NCBI RefSeq assembly: GCF_016598575.1
Contig: NZ_CP066801.1
Location: 1,422,501-1,486,500, forward strand
Source: Streptomyces sp. HSG2
GTDB lineage: Bacteria > Actinomycetota > Actinomycetes > Streptomycetales > Streptomycetaceae
Direction of reading: 5' to 3'
Length of the DNA: 64,000 bases
A program made the translations under genes and the position numbers. Of this stretch, positions 8,614-17,871 are shown one piece after another (the first letter of the stretch is position 1; each line of letters begins with the position of its first letter). The notes below the pieces were generated by a model that had not been told where the DNA came from, did no database searches, and saw only the letters and a list, made by a program, of their open reading frames with translations.

Positions 8614-9117
8614 TCACATCTGGCCGAGAACCGCCCGCGGTGCGTGATCTCGCCGGTCGTACTCGGCCCATACGACCTTTCCGGGTGCCCCTCGGGGCCG
8701 CGAGCCCCAGCCCCATCGGTCGGCGACGGCGGCGACCAGGAGCAGGCCGCGCCCGTCGACGCGTTCGGCGCCGGGAAACCCCCGCTCGGGCTCCGGCAGG
8801 CGTTCGCCGCGGGCGTCGACCACCTCGACGCGCACGGGGGTTCCGGCCCACGGCGGGACGTCCAGGCGTACCCGGAAGTCCCGCCCCGGGACCCGACCGT
8901 GGTGAACGGCGTTCGCCGCGAGCTCGGCCACCAGGAGTGTGACGGCGTCGTGTGCCTCGGTGCCGTACGGGACGCCCCAGGAGTGCAACCGCTCCGCACA
9001 CAGCCGTCGTGCGAGTCGGGCGCCGCGCGGGGTGGGGCTGAAGCCCATCTCGAAACACCGGGCGAGGCCCGGGGCCGGGGCGGCGGGGCGTGGGGCGCCG
9101 GTGAGGTCGTTCGTCAT
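8614..9117 (-). CDS. ATP-binding protein, RsbW/anti-sigma-type HATPase
   Basis: A 167-residue protein with the GHKL ATPase motifs of the HATPase_c_2 family: N box LVAELAANAVHHG, G1-type VDARGERLPEP and G2-type DGRGLLLVAAVADRWG, then the WAEYDRR ending typical of the short Streptomyces anti-sigma-like ATPases. Members bind ATP and act as serine kinases or anti-sigma factors in regulatory networks. No sigma factor or STAS anti-anti-sigma partner lies beside it. Its neighbour across a 596-base gap is the XRE/DUF397 pair, an arrangement often seen in streptomycetes. The ATG at 9115-9117 is chosen because the family starts here; upstream codons are Arg/Pro-rich noise. Confidence 0.85.
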   Translation of the reverse strand: MTNDLTGAPRPAAPAPGLARCFEMGFSPTPRGARLARRLCAERLHSWGVPYGTEAHDAVTLLVAELAANAVHHGRVPGRDFRVRLDVPPWAGTPVRVEVVDARGERLPEPERGFPGAERVDGRGLLLVAAVADRWGWGSRPRGAPGKVVWAEYDRRDHAPRAVLGQM

Positions 9118-9713
9118 GGTTCCACGGTGGCCCTTGCCGGCACGCCGTGACCATGGGTGATGCGCCGCCGCCTCCCCCCGGTACGCGGGCGGCGGGCGCG
9201 TTGTACGCGCGGGGAGGGGTGACGGCGACACGGGGCCTTGACTTGCCTCGGCCACGTCTCGGGGCCGAAGTGGACTGCCGGGGGATCGGCGGATCGCGGC
9301 TCCAGGACCTCCGGATGTCTCTCGATGGTTCGACACCAACGAGCGGTTCAGCAGGTCCGGCCGTCGACCCCAAGCATCTGATCTCGACCGCTTGGCAGGG
9401 CGGACCCGCGACCGTAGGCCTTCGGACGGAACCCCGGAGGCGAGCCCGCTCTCCTCGCCGCCCGGTTCGGCTTCAGGCGCCTCTCGTTGGCGGCGCGTCG
9501 AAGGTCGCGGGCGACCTCCCGCCCCCTGACCACGATCGACGAGTCTCGGCTGTCGCTCACGCGGGCCTCGTACAACTCGCTCGTGTACGCGGCTTTCGCG
9601 CACCCCGAGGGTGACCGCGCGACGTCGTGCACGTTCTCCTTACGACGGATCGCCCACCCGACGGCACGACGCGAGGCACGCGGACGGACCAAGGGGTGTG
9701 CGCACGGGGAAGG
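9118..9713. other. Divergent intergenic region, no supported gene
   Basis: About 600 bases between the divergent ATPase and XRE genes, so promoters for both are expected here. A minus-strand frame at about 9450-9600 (VSDSRDSSIVV followed by REVARDLRRAANERR) is vaguely DUF397- or HTH-like, but it has no ribosome binding site and I do not call it. I see no clear hairpin. Confidence 0.4.
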
Positions 9714-10607
9714 ATGGCGACGGTGCGGAACGCTGACGCGACGACCGGGCAGACATCGACGGAACCACCAGGCGCGGCCGAAACCATCGAGCGACCACCG
9801 GAGGACCACCCCGGACACGGCGTGGTCACCGCCTTCGGCCGGCAACTGAAGCTCCTCCGCACACGGGCGGGCCTGGAGCGCGCGGAGTTCGGAAAGCTCG
9901 TGGGCTACGCGGCGCAGTCCCTCGCCTCGTTCGAGCAGGGACGCCGCATCCCACCCGGCAAGTTCATCGACCGGGCGGACGAGGTTCTTGACGCGGGCGG
10001 AGTGCTCAAGGCGCTCAAGGAGGAGGTGGCACGGGCACAGTATCCGGCCTTCTTCCGGGACATGGCGCGGCTGGAGGCGGAGGCGGCAACCCTGAACGTG
10101 TACGCGGTCTACGCCGTGCCAGGTCTGATGCAGACCGAGGACTACGCACGTACGGTCTTTCAGATGCAGCGCCCACTGCTTCCAGTCGATGTGATCGAGC
10201 AGAGGGTGGAGGCCCGAATGGCCCGGCGGGCGATCTTCGAACGACAGCCGGCCCCGCTGCTGAGCTTCGTCATTGACGAGGGAGTCCTACGCAGGCCGAT
10301 CGGGGGCGACAACGTGTTGCGCGAGACTCTGGAACAGCTGCTGGTGACTGCACAGTTCCGCAACGTGGAGGTGCAGGTCATGCCGACCGAATGCGCTGAT
10401 CACGCTGCCTTGGGTGGCCCCTTCACGTTGATCGACACCAATGGAGGCCAGCGCATCGCGTACGCGGAAGTTCAAGACGACAGCCGGTTGTACACTGACT
10501 CGGTCAAAGTCCGTGAGCTGGAAGCGCGTTATGGCATCCTGCGATCCCAGGCGCTGACACCAAGCGAGTCGTCGGCGACCATCGTGCAAATGATGGGAGA
10601 AGCATGA
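9714..10607 (+). CDS. XRE-family transcription regulator with DUF5753
   Basis: A 297-residue protein. Residues 40-105 form a helix-turn-helix of XRE type (FGRQLKLLRTRAGLERAEFGKLVGYAAQSLASFE). Residues 120-285 are a DUF5753 domain with the standard YAVPGLMQTEDYARTVF segment and a LEQLLVTAQFRNVEVQVMP core. A GGGGAAGG site touches the ATG at 9714. It is better spaced for the in-frame GTG at 9723, so the true start may be three codons later. The gene overlaps a DUF397 gene by four bases (ATGA). Such pairs are abundant in Streptomyces. Studied examples (the whiJ/abaA types) influence sporulation and antibiotic production, with the DUF397 protein as partner of the regulator. Confidence 0.9.
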   Translation: MATVRNADATTGQTSTEPPGAAETIERPPEDHPGHGVVTAFGRQLKLLRTRAGLERAEFGKLVGYAAQSLASFEQGRRIPPGKFIDRADEVLDAGGVLKALKEEVARAQYPAFFRDMARLEAEAATLNVYAVYAVPGLMQTEDYARTVFQMQRPLLPVDVIEQRVEARMARRAIFERQPAPLLSFVIDEGVLRRPIGGDNVLRETLEQLLVTAQFRNVEVQVMPTECADHAALGGPFTLIDTNGGQRIAYAEVQDDSRLYTDSVKVRELEARYGILRSQALTPSESSATIVQMMGEA

Positions 10608-10816
10608 AGAGTCAAGACATCGCTACGCCCACAACTGAGCCCGCCTGGTTCAAGAGCAGTTACAGCACGGGAGGCGGCGGCGAGTGCATCGAGGTGGCCG
10701 CCACCCCCGACACCGTGCACGTACGGGACTCCAAACAGCCCAACGGGCCCATCCTCAATGTCAGCCCCCGGGCATGGACCAGCCTCGTGCAGTCGACGGC
10801 CAACCACTCAGCGTGA
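10604..10816 (+). CDS. DUF397 protein, partner of the XRE regulator
   Basis: A 70-residue protein with the standard DUF397 layout: WFKSSYS near residue 15, the CIEVA core, VHVRDSK and the closing SPRAWTSLV. Its ATG overlaps the stop of the upstream XRE gene (ATGA at 10604-10607), indicating translational coupling. DUF397 proteins are small cytosolic partners, or antitoxin-like modulators, of the DUF5753 regulators. A perfect 14-base inverted repeat beginning six bases after the stop very likely ends this operon. Confidence 0.92.
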   Translation: MKSQDIATPTTEPAWFKSSYSTGGGGECIEVAATPDTVHVRDSKQPNGPILNVSPRAWTSLVQSTANHSA

Positions 10817-10821
10817 CACCA

Positions 10822-10866
10822 CGGTAGGGGCCTCGCTCACCAGCGCGACGCACGAGGCCCCTACCG
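10822..10866. terminator. Strong hairpin terminator with flanking direct repeats
   Basis: CGGTAGGGGCCTCG at 10822-10835 pairs perfectly with 10853-10866 (14 bp, 17-base loop). It sits just after the DUF397 stop. The hairpin is flanked by a 10-base direct repeat GCGTGACACC at 10811-10820 and 10868-10877, so the whole unit could alternatively be a small mobile or duplicated cassette boundary. Confidence 0.7.
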
Positions 10867-10899
10867 GCGTGACACCCAGGGCGACTCGCTCCGTCGTCC

Positions 10900-10990
10900 G
10901 CGTTCTCGCTACCGCCAAGCGTCCGTCGTGCGGATGAACCCCCGGGCGTGGTCCGGGCTGGTGGAGTTGGCGGCCGACCGTACGGCCTGA
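10900..10990 (+). pseudogene. DUF397 C-terminal remnant
   Basis: The frame MNPRAWSGLVELAADRTA (10935-10988, then TGA) closely follows the SPRAWTSLVQ tail of the intact DUF397 gene 120 bases upstream. The preceding bases encode AKRPS in another frame, matching the DSKQPNG segment of the intact gene. This looks like a frameshifted, decayed second copy left by a local duplication. There is no start codon with a ribosome binding site. Confidence 0.55.
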
Positions 10991-11043
10991 CACGGGAGGG
11001 GCACCGTGAGGTGGACGGGGCCCCGTTCCACACCGAGGCCGAA

Positions 11044-14000
11044 CTACGTCCCGTCGTCCACGTTCTCCTCGCGGCGGATCATCCGCCAGGCGGCACGACG
11101 GGCGCTGCGGTCCAGACTGGACTTGAACCCTCGGTCCGCCCCGAAGTACTGGCGGCCGAGGCCGGCGACGGAGTCGACGTGGTCGGCCATCTTGTCCTCG
11201 AAGACCCGGTCGAAGACCTTGCCGAAGTTGTCCTCGTCGTTGACGACGGCCGCGGCGCGGACCTTGGGGTCCGCCTTGGCCTCCTCGAAGGGCCGGATCA
11301 CGTCCTGTTCGGTGAAGTCCGTGCCGAACTTGGCGTTGAACTGGTCGATCAGTTCGGACAGAAGGGACTTCTCCGCCTCCTTGGCGCCGCCCCTTCCCTC
11401 GCCGAAGCCGGGCATCATCGCGGGCCCTTCCGGGGCCAGGGAGACGTCGTGCTCCCCGGTCCGCTGGACGCGCAGGTGACTGAGGTCGACTTGCCCGATG
11501 TCCACGCCTCCGTCCGTGCGCCCGCGCAACCGGCTGAGGAGGTGGCGGCCGTAGAGGTGGAGTCGCTCCAGGTCGGGGTCCTGGTAGGGGACGATCTGGG
11601 CGAGGAATCCGTACTTGCGCACGTAGTCCTGTAGGTCGGCGCGGAAGTCCTCGGCGGTCCTGACGTCCTCCTCGTCCTCGTCGTTGTCGCGGAGGGCCTC
11701 GTAGCGGGTGACCGCCGGGGAGAGCAGGCGGTACAGCTCCGCGTGCAGCTTCTCCCACTTGGCCGGAGACCCGCCGGCCTTCTCCTTCGCCTCGAACCAG
11801 GCGGCGGCGAAGTCGTCCATCTCGGTCTCGGAGACGATCGGCGCGGCCATGACCCGACTCTGTGCGAGGTAGAGAAGGTTCGGATCGGAGGGGAGGGTGT
11901 TGGCCTCCTCGAAGTAGGGGCGGAACGCCTCCCTGATGTCCTCGGCCTCGTTGCTGAAATCCAGGACGGCGAGGTCGGCCTGGGCCTTGCGGTCGGCGAT
12001 GCGGTTGAGCCGCGAGAGGGTCTGGACGGCCGCGATGCCGGTCAGCTTCTTGTTGACGTACATGGTCGTCAACAAGGGCTGGTCGAAGCCGGTCTGGTAC
12101 TTCTCGGCGACGACCAGGATCCGGTACTCCCGCTGCCCCTTGGCTCCGTCCTTCACCGCCTTGTCATCGGCCCGCGTGTAGCCGAACGCCTTGGGGAGGG
12201 CGGTCTCGGACAGGCCGCCGTTCTCCTTGGACTCGGTGGTCTCCTCACCGTCGATGGTGAGAGACCCGGAGAAGGCCACCAGGACCCCCAGGTCCGGGTA
12301 CCTGGTGTGGTAGTCGCGGTCCTGGATGTAGCTCTTGATGGCGCGGGCCATCTGAACGGCGGACTGCCGGGACGCCGTCACGACCATGGACTTGGCGCGC
12401 CCGCCGAGCCGACCCCTGGTGTGGGTGACGAAGTGTTCGACTATCACCTGGGCATGCTGCGAGACGGTCGAGTCGTGGGTGAGGACGTACCGGGCGAGCA
12501 GGGAGTTGGCCTTGGCTGGGTCCACCTCGCGTTCGTCCGCGTTCTGGTTCACCAGTTTCCAGTAGGTGCCGTATGTGACGTAGTTGCGCAGGGGGTCGAG
12601 GATGAAGCCTTCCTCGATGGCCTGGCGCATGGAGTACGTGTGAAAGGGGCGGTAGGCGGTCTTGCCGTCGACCTGGTCCGGGGTGCCGAAGAGTTCGAGG
12701 GTCTTGGGCTTGGGCGTGGCGGTGAAGGCGAAGTAGGAGAGGTTCGCCGCCCGGGACCGCTCCAACGCCTTCTTCTTCAGCTTGTCGGCGACGGCGACGC
12801 TGGTCGCGCCCGCCTCCTCGGAGTCGGAGTCGAGACCGAGTTCGCGCAGGACGGCGCGGACGGAGGTGGCCGCCTCGCCGGACTGGGAGGAGTGGGCCTC
12901 GTCGACGACGATAGCGAAGGTGGTGCCGTCGATCTCGGTGGGGTTGCGCTTGAGGTAGTCCAGCAGCGCGGGGAACGAGTGCAGGGTGACAGTGACGATT
13001 TTTCCGGTGTCGCGCGAGAGGGCGCGGGCGAGCTGCTCGCTCTTGGCCCCGTGCTTCTCGTCGATCTTGACGACCAGGCCGTCCGTCTGGGAGAAGCTGC
13101 CGACCGTCTCGCGTAACTGGGCGTCGAGGTTGCGCCGGTCCGTGATGACAACGATCTTGTCGAAGACGGGCGCGCCCGGCTTGATGAACCCCGCGGCCAG
13201 TGCCTCGCCGTTCAGCGTCCGGGGGTCGTTGTCCGCGTGCAGATCGGAGAGGCGGTGGACGAGCCATCCGATGGTGTTGGACTTGCCCGACCCGGCCGAG
13301 GCCATGATCAGGTAGTTCTGACCGGCCCCGTGGGTGGCGGCGTGCGCGGTCAGCTTCCTGACCGCGTCCCACTGGTGGTAGCGGGGGAAGATCGTGGTGC
13401 GGGTGGTGCCGCCGCCGGGGGTGCGGGTCCGCTGCTGGTGCGCGAAGCGCTGGAGCAGGTCCAGCCAGTTGTCCCGCTCCCAGACCTGTTCCCATAGGTA
13501 GGAGGTCGCGTACCGGCCGTACGCCGTGGGCGCGGGGTTGCCGGCGCCGCCGGGGCGGCCGGGGCCCTCGGAGCCGGTGTTGAAGGGCAGGAAGCGCGTG
13601 TCCTTGCCCTTCAGGGCGGTCGCGACGAAGACCAGGTCGGGGTCAACGGCGAAGTTCGCGATGACCCGGCGGGTGAAGATCGGCTCGGTGGGGTCGCGGT
13701 CGGTCCGGTACTGCTCCTTGGCCCGCTCGACACCCTGTCCGGTGAGCGGGTTCTTCAGCTCGGCGGTGGCGACGGGGATGCCGTTGAGGAACAGGGCCAA
13801 GTCGAGGCGGTGGCTCCAGTCGAGCTGCTTGGTGGCGTAGCGCAGCTCGCGGGCGACGGTGAGGCGGTTGGCGCGGTAGCCGTCCAGGACGGAGGCGTCG
13901 GGTACCAGGTTCGGCCTGAAGTAGGCGACGCGGAGGCGGACGCCTCGGTCCTTGACGCCGTTGCGGAGGACGTGGAGCAGGCCATCGTTGGCGATGGCCT

Positions 14001-14235
14001 GGTCGAGACGGCGGACGAAGCCGCGCTCGGCCTCGGCGGGGTCGCCGTAGACAGTGCGGAGCTGGTGCCACTCCTCGGCCTGGGTCTCCCGGAGGAACCC
14101 GAAGAGCTCACCGGTGTCCAGGGCGAGATCGGGCTGATAGCCGTCGGGACTCACCTCCCGCCACCCCCGCTGGACCATGGCGGCGACTATCGCGTCGCCG
14201 AACGCGGACTCACTGTGGACCGGGCCGGGGCTCAT
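11044..14235 (-). CDS. hsdR: Type I restriction endonuclease subunit R
   Basis: A 1063-residue protein, a normal length for HsdR. The N-terminal nuclease domain shows the PD-(D/E)XK signature with Asp145, Glu159 and Lys161 (TAELKNPLTG). A superfamily 2 translocase follows: Walker A SAGSGKS near 313-319, DEAH at 445-448, FTATPKPKT near 505, and an RLNRIADRK motif VI region. The charged helical C-terminus (about 860-1063) would bind the methyltransferase core. HsdR cuts DNA at random distant sites after ATP-driven translocation when unmethylated recognition sites are met. The ATG overlaps the hsdS stop by four bases, giving the order hsdM-hsdS-hsdR in one operon. All key motifs are intact, so it should be active. 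Confidence 0.96.
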   Translation of the reverse strand: MSPGPVHSESAFGDAIVAAMVQRGWREVSPDGYQPDLALDTGELFGFLRETQAEEWHQLRTVYGDPAEAERGFVRRLDQAIANDGLLHVLRNGVKDRGVRLRVAYFRPNLVPDASVLDGYRANRLTVARELRYATKQLDWSHRLDLALFLNGIPVATAELKNPLTGQGVERAKEQYRTDRDPTEPIFTRRVIANFAVDPDLVFVATALKGKDTRFLPFNTGSEGPGRPGGAGNPAPTAYGRYATSYLWEQVWERDNWLDLLQRFAHQQRTRTPGGGTTRTTIFPRYHQWDAVRKLTAHAATHGAGQNYLIMASAGSGKSNTIGWLVHRLSDLHADNDPRTLNGEALAAGFIKPGAPVFDKIVVITDRRNLDAQLRETVGSFSQTDGLVVKIDEKHGAKSEQLARALSRDTGKIVTVTLHSFPALLDYLKRNPTEIDGTTFAIVVDEAHSSQSGEAATSVRAVLRELGLDSDSEEAGATSVAVADKLKKKALERSRAANLSYFAFTATPKPKTLELFGTPDQVDGKTAYRPFHTYSMRQAIEEGFILDPLRNYVTYGTYWKLVNQNADEREVDPAKANSLLARYVLTHDSTVSQHAQVIVEHFVTHTRGRLGGRAKSMVVTASRQSAVQMARAIKSYIQDRDYHTRYPDLGVLVAFSGSLTIDGEETTESKENGGLSETALPKAFGYTRADDKAVKDGAKGQREYRILVVAEKYQTGFDQPLLTTMYVNKKLTGIAAVQTLSRLNRIADRKAQADLAVLDFSNEAEDIREAFRPYFEEANTLPSDPNLLYLAQSRVMAAPIVSETEMDDFAAAWFEAKEKAGGSPAKWEKLHAELYRLLSPAVTRYEALRDNDEDEEDVRTAEDFRADLQDYVRKYGFLAQIVPYQDPDLERLHLYGRHLLSRLRGRTDGGVDIGQVDLSHLRVQRTGEHDVSLAPEGPAMMPGFGEGRGGAKEAEKSLLSELIDQFNAKFGTDFTEQDVIRPFEEAKADPKVRAAAVVNDEDNFGKVFDRVFEDKMADHVDSVAGLGRQYFGADRGFKSSLDRSARRAAWRMIRREENVDDGT

Positions 14236-15530
14236 GCGCTGATTCCCTCCGTGGTGTTGCGTCCGCTGGCGGTGGAGACGTCGAACTGGCCGGTGACGGC
14301 GGCGGTGATGAGGGCTTGGCGACGCTCGGACAGAAGGCCGAGTTGACGTTCGATGCGAGGGCGCAGCTCGTCAAGAGCAGCTCGACTTTCCGACACCCAC
14401 GCCACGAAGTCTGCTTGCACATCCAGACTGGCCACCGGAATTGGCCACGCCTTGACCTCTTCGAATCGAATGTTCGCCATGGACTGCGAAGCGCCATTCG
14501 AACTGGCCGCACACAGGGCGCGGATTCGACGCCCTCGCGCAACGGTTGCCACGAAATCGGCACTAAGCCTGCCGTCCAAACGAACGCGGAAAATCTTATC
14601 CGAAAGGAGAAGTTTCCCACGAACACGAGGCACAACAGCGGTTGACCCGACCAACTGAGGAGTGTTCGCCCGAACAATGAGCAAATCCCCTTCACGCACC
14701 TCACTTGCCAGCTCGGGTTCAACTTCGGCCGGAAGCCTCTTGTTCTCAGCGGGAATGAACAGGCCAGGCCTTAGACAGCTGACCTTGAGAACCCCCCATT
14801 CACCGTCGGCCGCCGGCACCGCCTCACATTGAGGACTGATACCTTGATCAACGCCCAAGAGGAACCGGCGCAGCGACACCACACCGTGACGCCCAACGAG
14901 TTCGTCAATACTCGAATCGAGTTGAGCTGCTTCCCGCTCATCCAGCTTTCGAAGGACATTCTGCTGAAGACTGCCGAGTCTATCGATACGCGCGGTCTCG
15001 GCGTCGAGGAAGTCGGCGATGCGAAGCTGTTCTTCGATGGATGGTGCTGGGATCGTGATTTCACGAGCTACTTCAAGATTGATTCGCGGCCGCGTCGAGC
15101 CGCGTACCATTGTCCGCACCTGCTGCGCCACGAGTGACGAGCTCAATGCCCAGGCGGCATAGCGATGGGTCAGCCGGGACTCGTCCAGACGGGCACGAAA
15201 GCAGTCCGCCTTTACGATGGCAGGGCTGATTCCTTCCGGAGCGACGCACGCCCTCCCCACGGGATGATTCTCGTCTCCGAGACCAGCGATGAGCAGATCA
15301 CCCGGCTTCACTTCATGCCGCTTCAAATCACCAAAATAATCAAGCGAGATGAACGCGGCATCCTCATCACGGAAAGCGGAAGAACCGACATTTCCGAGGC
15401 GAATAACACGCGCCCCATCATCTGCGTAGTGGCTACTTGTGAGCGCGCTACCAAATGGGCCATCGACAATCTCATTAATGAACCTTCTGAGTGCCGTCAT
15501 GCCATGGAGAGAGGCGATTGCACTGGTCAC
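14232..15530 (-). CDS. hsdS: Type I restriction specificity subunit S
   Basis: A 432-residue protein starting at GTG (15528-15530), which overlaps the hsdM stop. It has the classic two-repeat plan: TRD1 (about 10-150), the central conserved helix region (SIEEQLRIADFLDAETARIDRL, about 165-200), TRD2 (about 215-370) and the distal conserved helix (ERQLGLLSERRQALITAAVTGQFDV). The paired conserved helices act as the spacer ruler and each TRD reads one half of a bipartite DNA site. Both TRD-coding stretches (about 14380-14760 and 15080-15490) are clearly richer in A and T than hsdM or hsdR, with AAATCACCAAAATAATC near 15325. This suggests the recognition domains were exchanged with a lower-GC donor. 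The target sequence cannot be read from the protein. Confidence 0.95.
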   Translation of the reverse strand: MTSAIASLHGMTALRRFINEIVDGPFGSALTSSHYADDGARVIRLGNVGSSAFRDEDAAFISLDYFGDLKRHEVKPGDLLIAGLGDENHPVGRACVAPEGISPAIVKADCFRARLDESRLTHRYAAWALSSSLVAQQVRTMVRGSTRPRINLEVAREITIPAPSIEEQLRIADFLDAETARIDRLGSLQQNVLRKLDEREAAQLDSSIDELVGRHGVVSLRRFLLGVDQGISPQCEAVPAADGEWGVLKVSCLRPGLFIPAENKRLPAEVEPELASEVREGDLLIVRANTPQLVGSTAVVPRVRGKLLLSDKIFRVRLDGRLSADFVATVARGRRIRALCAASSNGASQSMANIRFEEVKAWPIPVASLDVQADFVAWVSESRAALDELRPRIERQLGLLSERRQALITAAVTGQFDVSTASGRNTTEGISA

Positions 15531-17521
15531 TCCGTCACCTCCCCCAACAGCGCCTGAATCTCCGCTTCCAGCGCCTTCAACTCCGCGTCGATCTCGGCCA
15601 GCGGGCGTGGCGGCTCGTACACGTAGAAGTGTCGCGTGAAGGGGATCTCGTACCCGATCTTCGTCTTCGCGTGGTCGATCCAGGCGTCAGGGACGTGTGG
15701 GTGGACCTCGCGCTTGAGGTACTCCTCGACGTCCTCGCCGAGCGGGACGTTTTCGTAGTCGCGCAGTTCCGGGTCCGGCTCGAACTCGCCCTTGATTTTC
15801 TGCGTCTCGCCCTCGGGGTCGCGGACGCCCACCGCCTCCCGCAGTGCCTTCGCGAACGGCGCGCCCGTGGGCCAGAGCAGGCCGGCCGCCACGACGGCGT
15901 CCTTCAGGGCCACCAGCGCTTCGGACTTGGTCACCCACGACGAGCCGAGCAGAGTGCGCACGGCGGTCACGAAGCCCTCCGCGTCCGGCAGCTTCTGGAC
16001 CGGCTTGGCCGAGGCCAGGGCGGTCAGGGTGTCCTCCGTGACCTCGAAGCGGAGTTTGAGGGGGCGCTCGACCGTGATGCGCTGGTAGCCGAAGGCCGTG
16101 TTGTCGAAGACCTTGATCTTGCCGTGGAGTTCGTGTTCCGGGTCGGCCGCGGCCTGGATGGCCTCCCCATAGAGCCCTGTGATGGCCTTGATGTGAGGCG
16201 CGCCCAGCTCCTTGCGCTTGTCGCCGAGGGACTTGCGCATCTTCTGGAACTGGTCCCGGGCGTCGAGGAGGACGACCTTGCCCTTGTGGTCGGGGGACTT
16301 GCGGTTGGTGAGGATCCAGAAGTAGGTGGAGATGCCGGTGTTGTAGAAGAGCTGGTCGGGGAGCGCGACGATCGCTTCAAGCCAGTCGTTCTCCAGGATC
16401 CAGCGCCGGATCTCGGACTCGCCGGATCCGGCGGCGCCGGTGAAGAGCGGGGAGCCGTTGAAGACGATGGCGATGCGGGAGCCGCCACCGCCCTTGGCGT
16501 CCACCGGCTTCATCATCGAGATCATGTGCTGGAGGAAGAGGAGCGAGCCGTCGTTGATGCGGGGCAGCCCGGCGGCGAAGCGGCCGGCCTCGCCCATGTG
16601 CTTGTGCTCGTACTCGACCTCGTCCTTGACCTTCTTCCACTCCACGCCGAACGGCGGGTTGGCCAGAAGGTAGTCGAACTTGTCGCGGCGGTGCGCGGGG
16701 TCGCTGAAGGAGTTGCCGAAGGCGATGTGCTCCGGGTCCTGCCCCTTGATCATCAGGTCGGATCGGCAGATGGCCCAGGACTCGGGGTTGAGTTCCTGCC
16801 CGTACACCTCCACCGTGGCCCCCGGGTTCAGGGAGCGGATGTGGTCCTCGGCGGCCGAGAGCATGCCGCCGGTGCCGCACGCCGGGTCCATCACCGTGCG
16901 TACCACGCCCGGCACCTGCAACGCGTCCCCGTCGGGGGCGATCAGCAGATTGACCATCAGCTTGATGACCTCGCGGGGGGTGAAGTGCTCGCCCGCCGTC
17001 TCGTTGGACTGCTCCGCGAAGCGCCGGATCAACTCCTCGAAGACGTAGCCCATGTTGTGGTTGGGCACGGTCCGCGGGTGCAGGTCCAGGTCCGTGAACC
17101 TGCCGATGACCTGGTAGAGCAGGTCCGCGCTGTCGAGACGCTTGATCTGCTGGGCGAACTCGTACTTGTCGAGCACCTCGCGGGCGTTGTCCGAGAACGC
17201 CCCCACGTACTTCTGAAGCAGCGTCGCCGCGTTCTGCGGGTCCGCGGCGATCTTCTTGAGGGTCAGGGCACTCCTGTTGTAGAAGGAGTGCCCCGAGGCC
17301 TTGCGCAGCCAGTAGCCGGGGTCGATGTCGTCCTCGTCCCGGTAGCGGGCGACGGTCTCGACGACCTTCTCCCGGGTCGGTTCCAGGACGCACTCAAGCC
17401 GGCGCAGCACCGTGAACGGCAGGATGACCTTGCCGTAGTCGGACTGCTTGTAGTCGCCGCGCAGGAGGTCGGCGACGGACCAGGCGTGGTTCGCCAACTC
17501 CGCGTGCTTACCGCTGTTCAA
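15527..17521 (-). CDS. hsdM: Type I restriction-modification DNA methyltransferase subunit M
   Basis: A 664-residue protein beginning at a TTG codon (17519-17521). This start fits the usual family beginning (HAELANHAWSVADLLRGDYK), although the GGGGGAA site is close to it. The N-terminal HsdM_N helical domain spans about 1-140. The N6-adenine methylase domain carries the AdoMet motif DPACGTGGM at 212-220 and the catalytic NPPFG at 288-292. The C-terminal 150 residues are helical, ending AEIDAELKALEAEIQALLGEV, and would contact HsdS. The enzyme protects host DNA by adenine methylation at the bipartite site and is the core for restriction. The stop overlaps the hsdS GTG. It is the first gene of the hsdMSR operon. 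Confidence 0.96.
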   Translation of the reverse strand: MNSGKHAELANHAWSVADLLRGDYKQSDYGKVILPFTVLRRLECVLEPTREKVVETVARYRDEDDIDPGYWLRKASGHSFYNRSALTLKKIAADPQNAATLLQKYVGAFSDNAREVLDKYEFAQQIKRLDSADLLYQVIGRFTDLDLHPRTVPNHNMGYVFEELIRRFAEQSNETAGEHFTPREVIKLMVNLLIAPDGDALQVPGVVRTVMDPACGTGGMLSAAEDHIRSLNPGATVEVYGQELNPESWAICRSDLMIKGQDPEHIAFGNSFSDPAHRRDKFDYLLANPPFGVEWKKVKDEVEYEHKHMGEAGRFAAGLPRINDGSLLFLQHMISMMKPVDAKGGGGSRIAIVFNGSPLFTGAAGSGESEIRRWILENDWLEAIVALPDQLFYNTGISTYFWILTNRKSPDHKGKVVLLDARDQFQKMRKSLGDKRKELGAPHIKAITGLYGEAIQAAADPEHELHGKIKVFDNTAFGYQRITVERPLKLRFEVTEDTLTALASAKPVQKLPDAEGFVTAVRTLLGSSWVTKSEALVALKDAVVAAGLLWPTGAPFAKALREAVGVRDPEGETQKIKGEFEPDPELRDYENVPLGEDVEEYLKREVHPHVPDAWIDHAKTKIGYEIPFTRHFYVYEPPRPLAEIDAELKALEAEIQALLGEVTE

Positions 17522-17871
17522 GGGGTTCCCCCGGTTTCCTTTCGAGCCGTCCCGCCCGACGGGGGCGGGTGTGGACGAGTGTGCCGCACGGGTACGAGGT
17601 CCGGGTGCGGTTCGAGCCGCGCACGGCCGGCGACGGCTCCGATCCGGTAGCGGGGCGCCGACGCGCCGGCCGTCGGGCTCGATGCCGGTCGTGAGCCGAC
17701 GTGTCGGAAGGCCGTCGCCGGTGCCCGACCTCGCGGCGGGCCTCTTCGATGAACAGGGCGATCACGCCGGCCAAGCTACCGCAGGCGTCCGACACCGATC
17801 CCGGGCGGCGTGGACCGGCGGCCGGGAGGGGCGGGACGTCACGGCACCTCCCGGTGGTGGCCAGGGCCGGG
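17522..17871. other. Intergenic region upstream of hsdM
   Basis: About 350 bases separating the HTH gene (stop at 17872) from the hsdM operon, both on the minus strand. The hsdM promoter should lie here. Open frames in this stretch are Arg/Pro-rich and unconvincing. I see nothing else I can support. Confidence 0.4.

Noticed and set aside
4739..9373. 1544-codon minus-strand frame
   Set aside because: Only the part from ATG 6871 is the helicase; upstream codons are out-of-frame copies of the kinase and ATPase genes.
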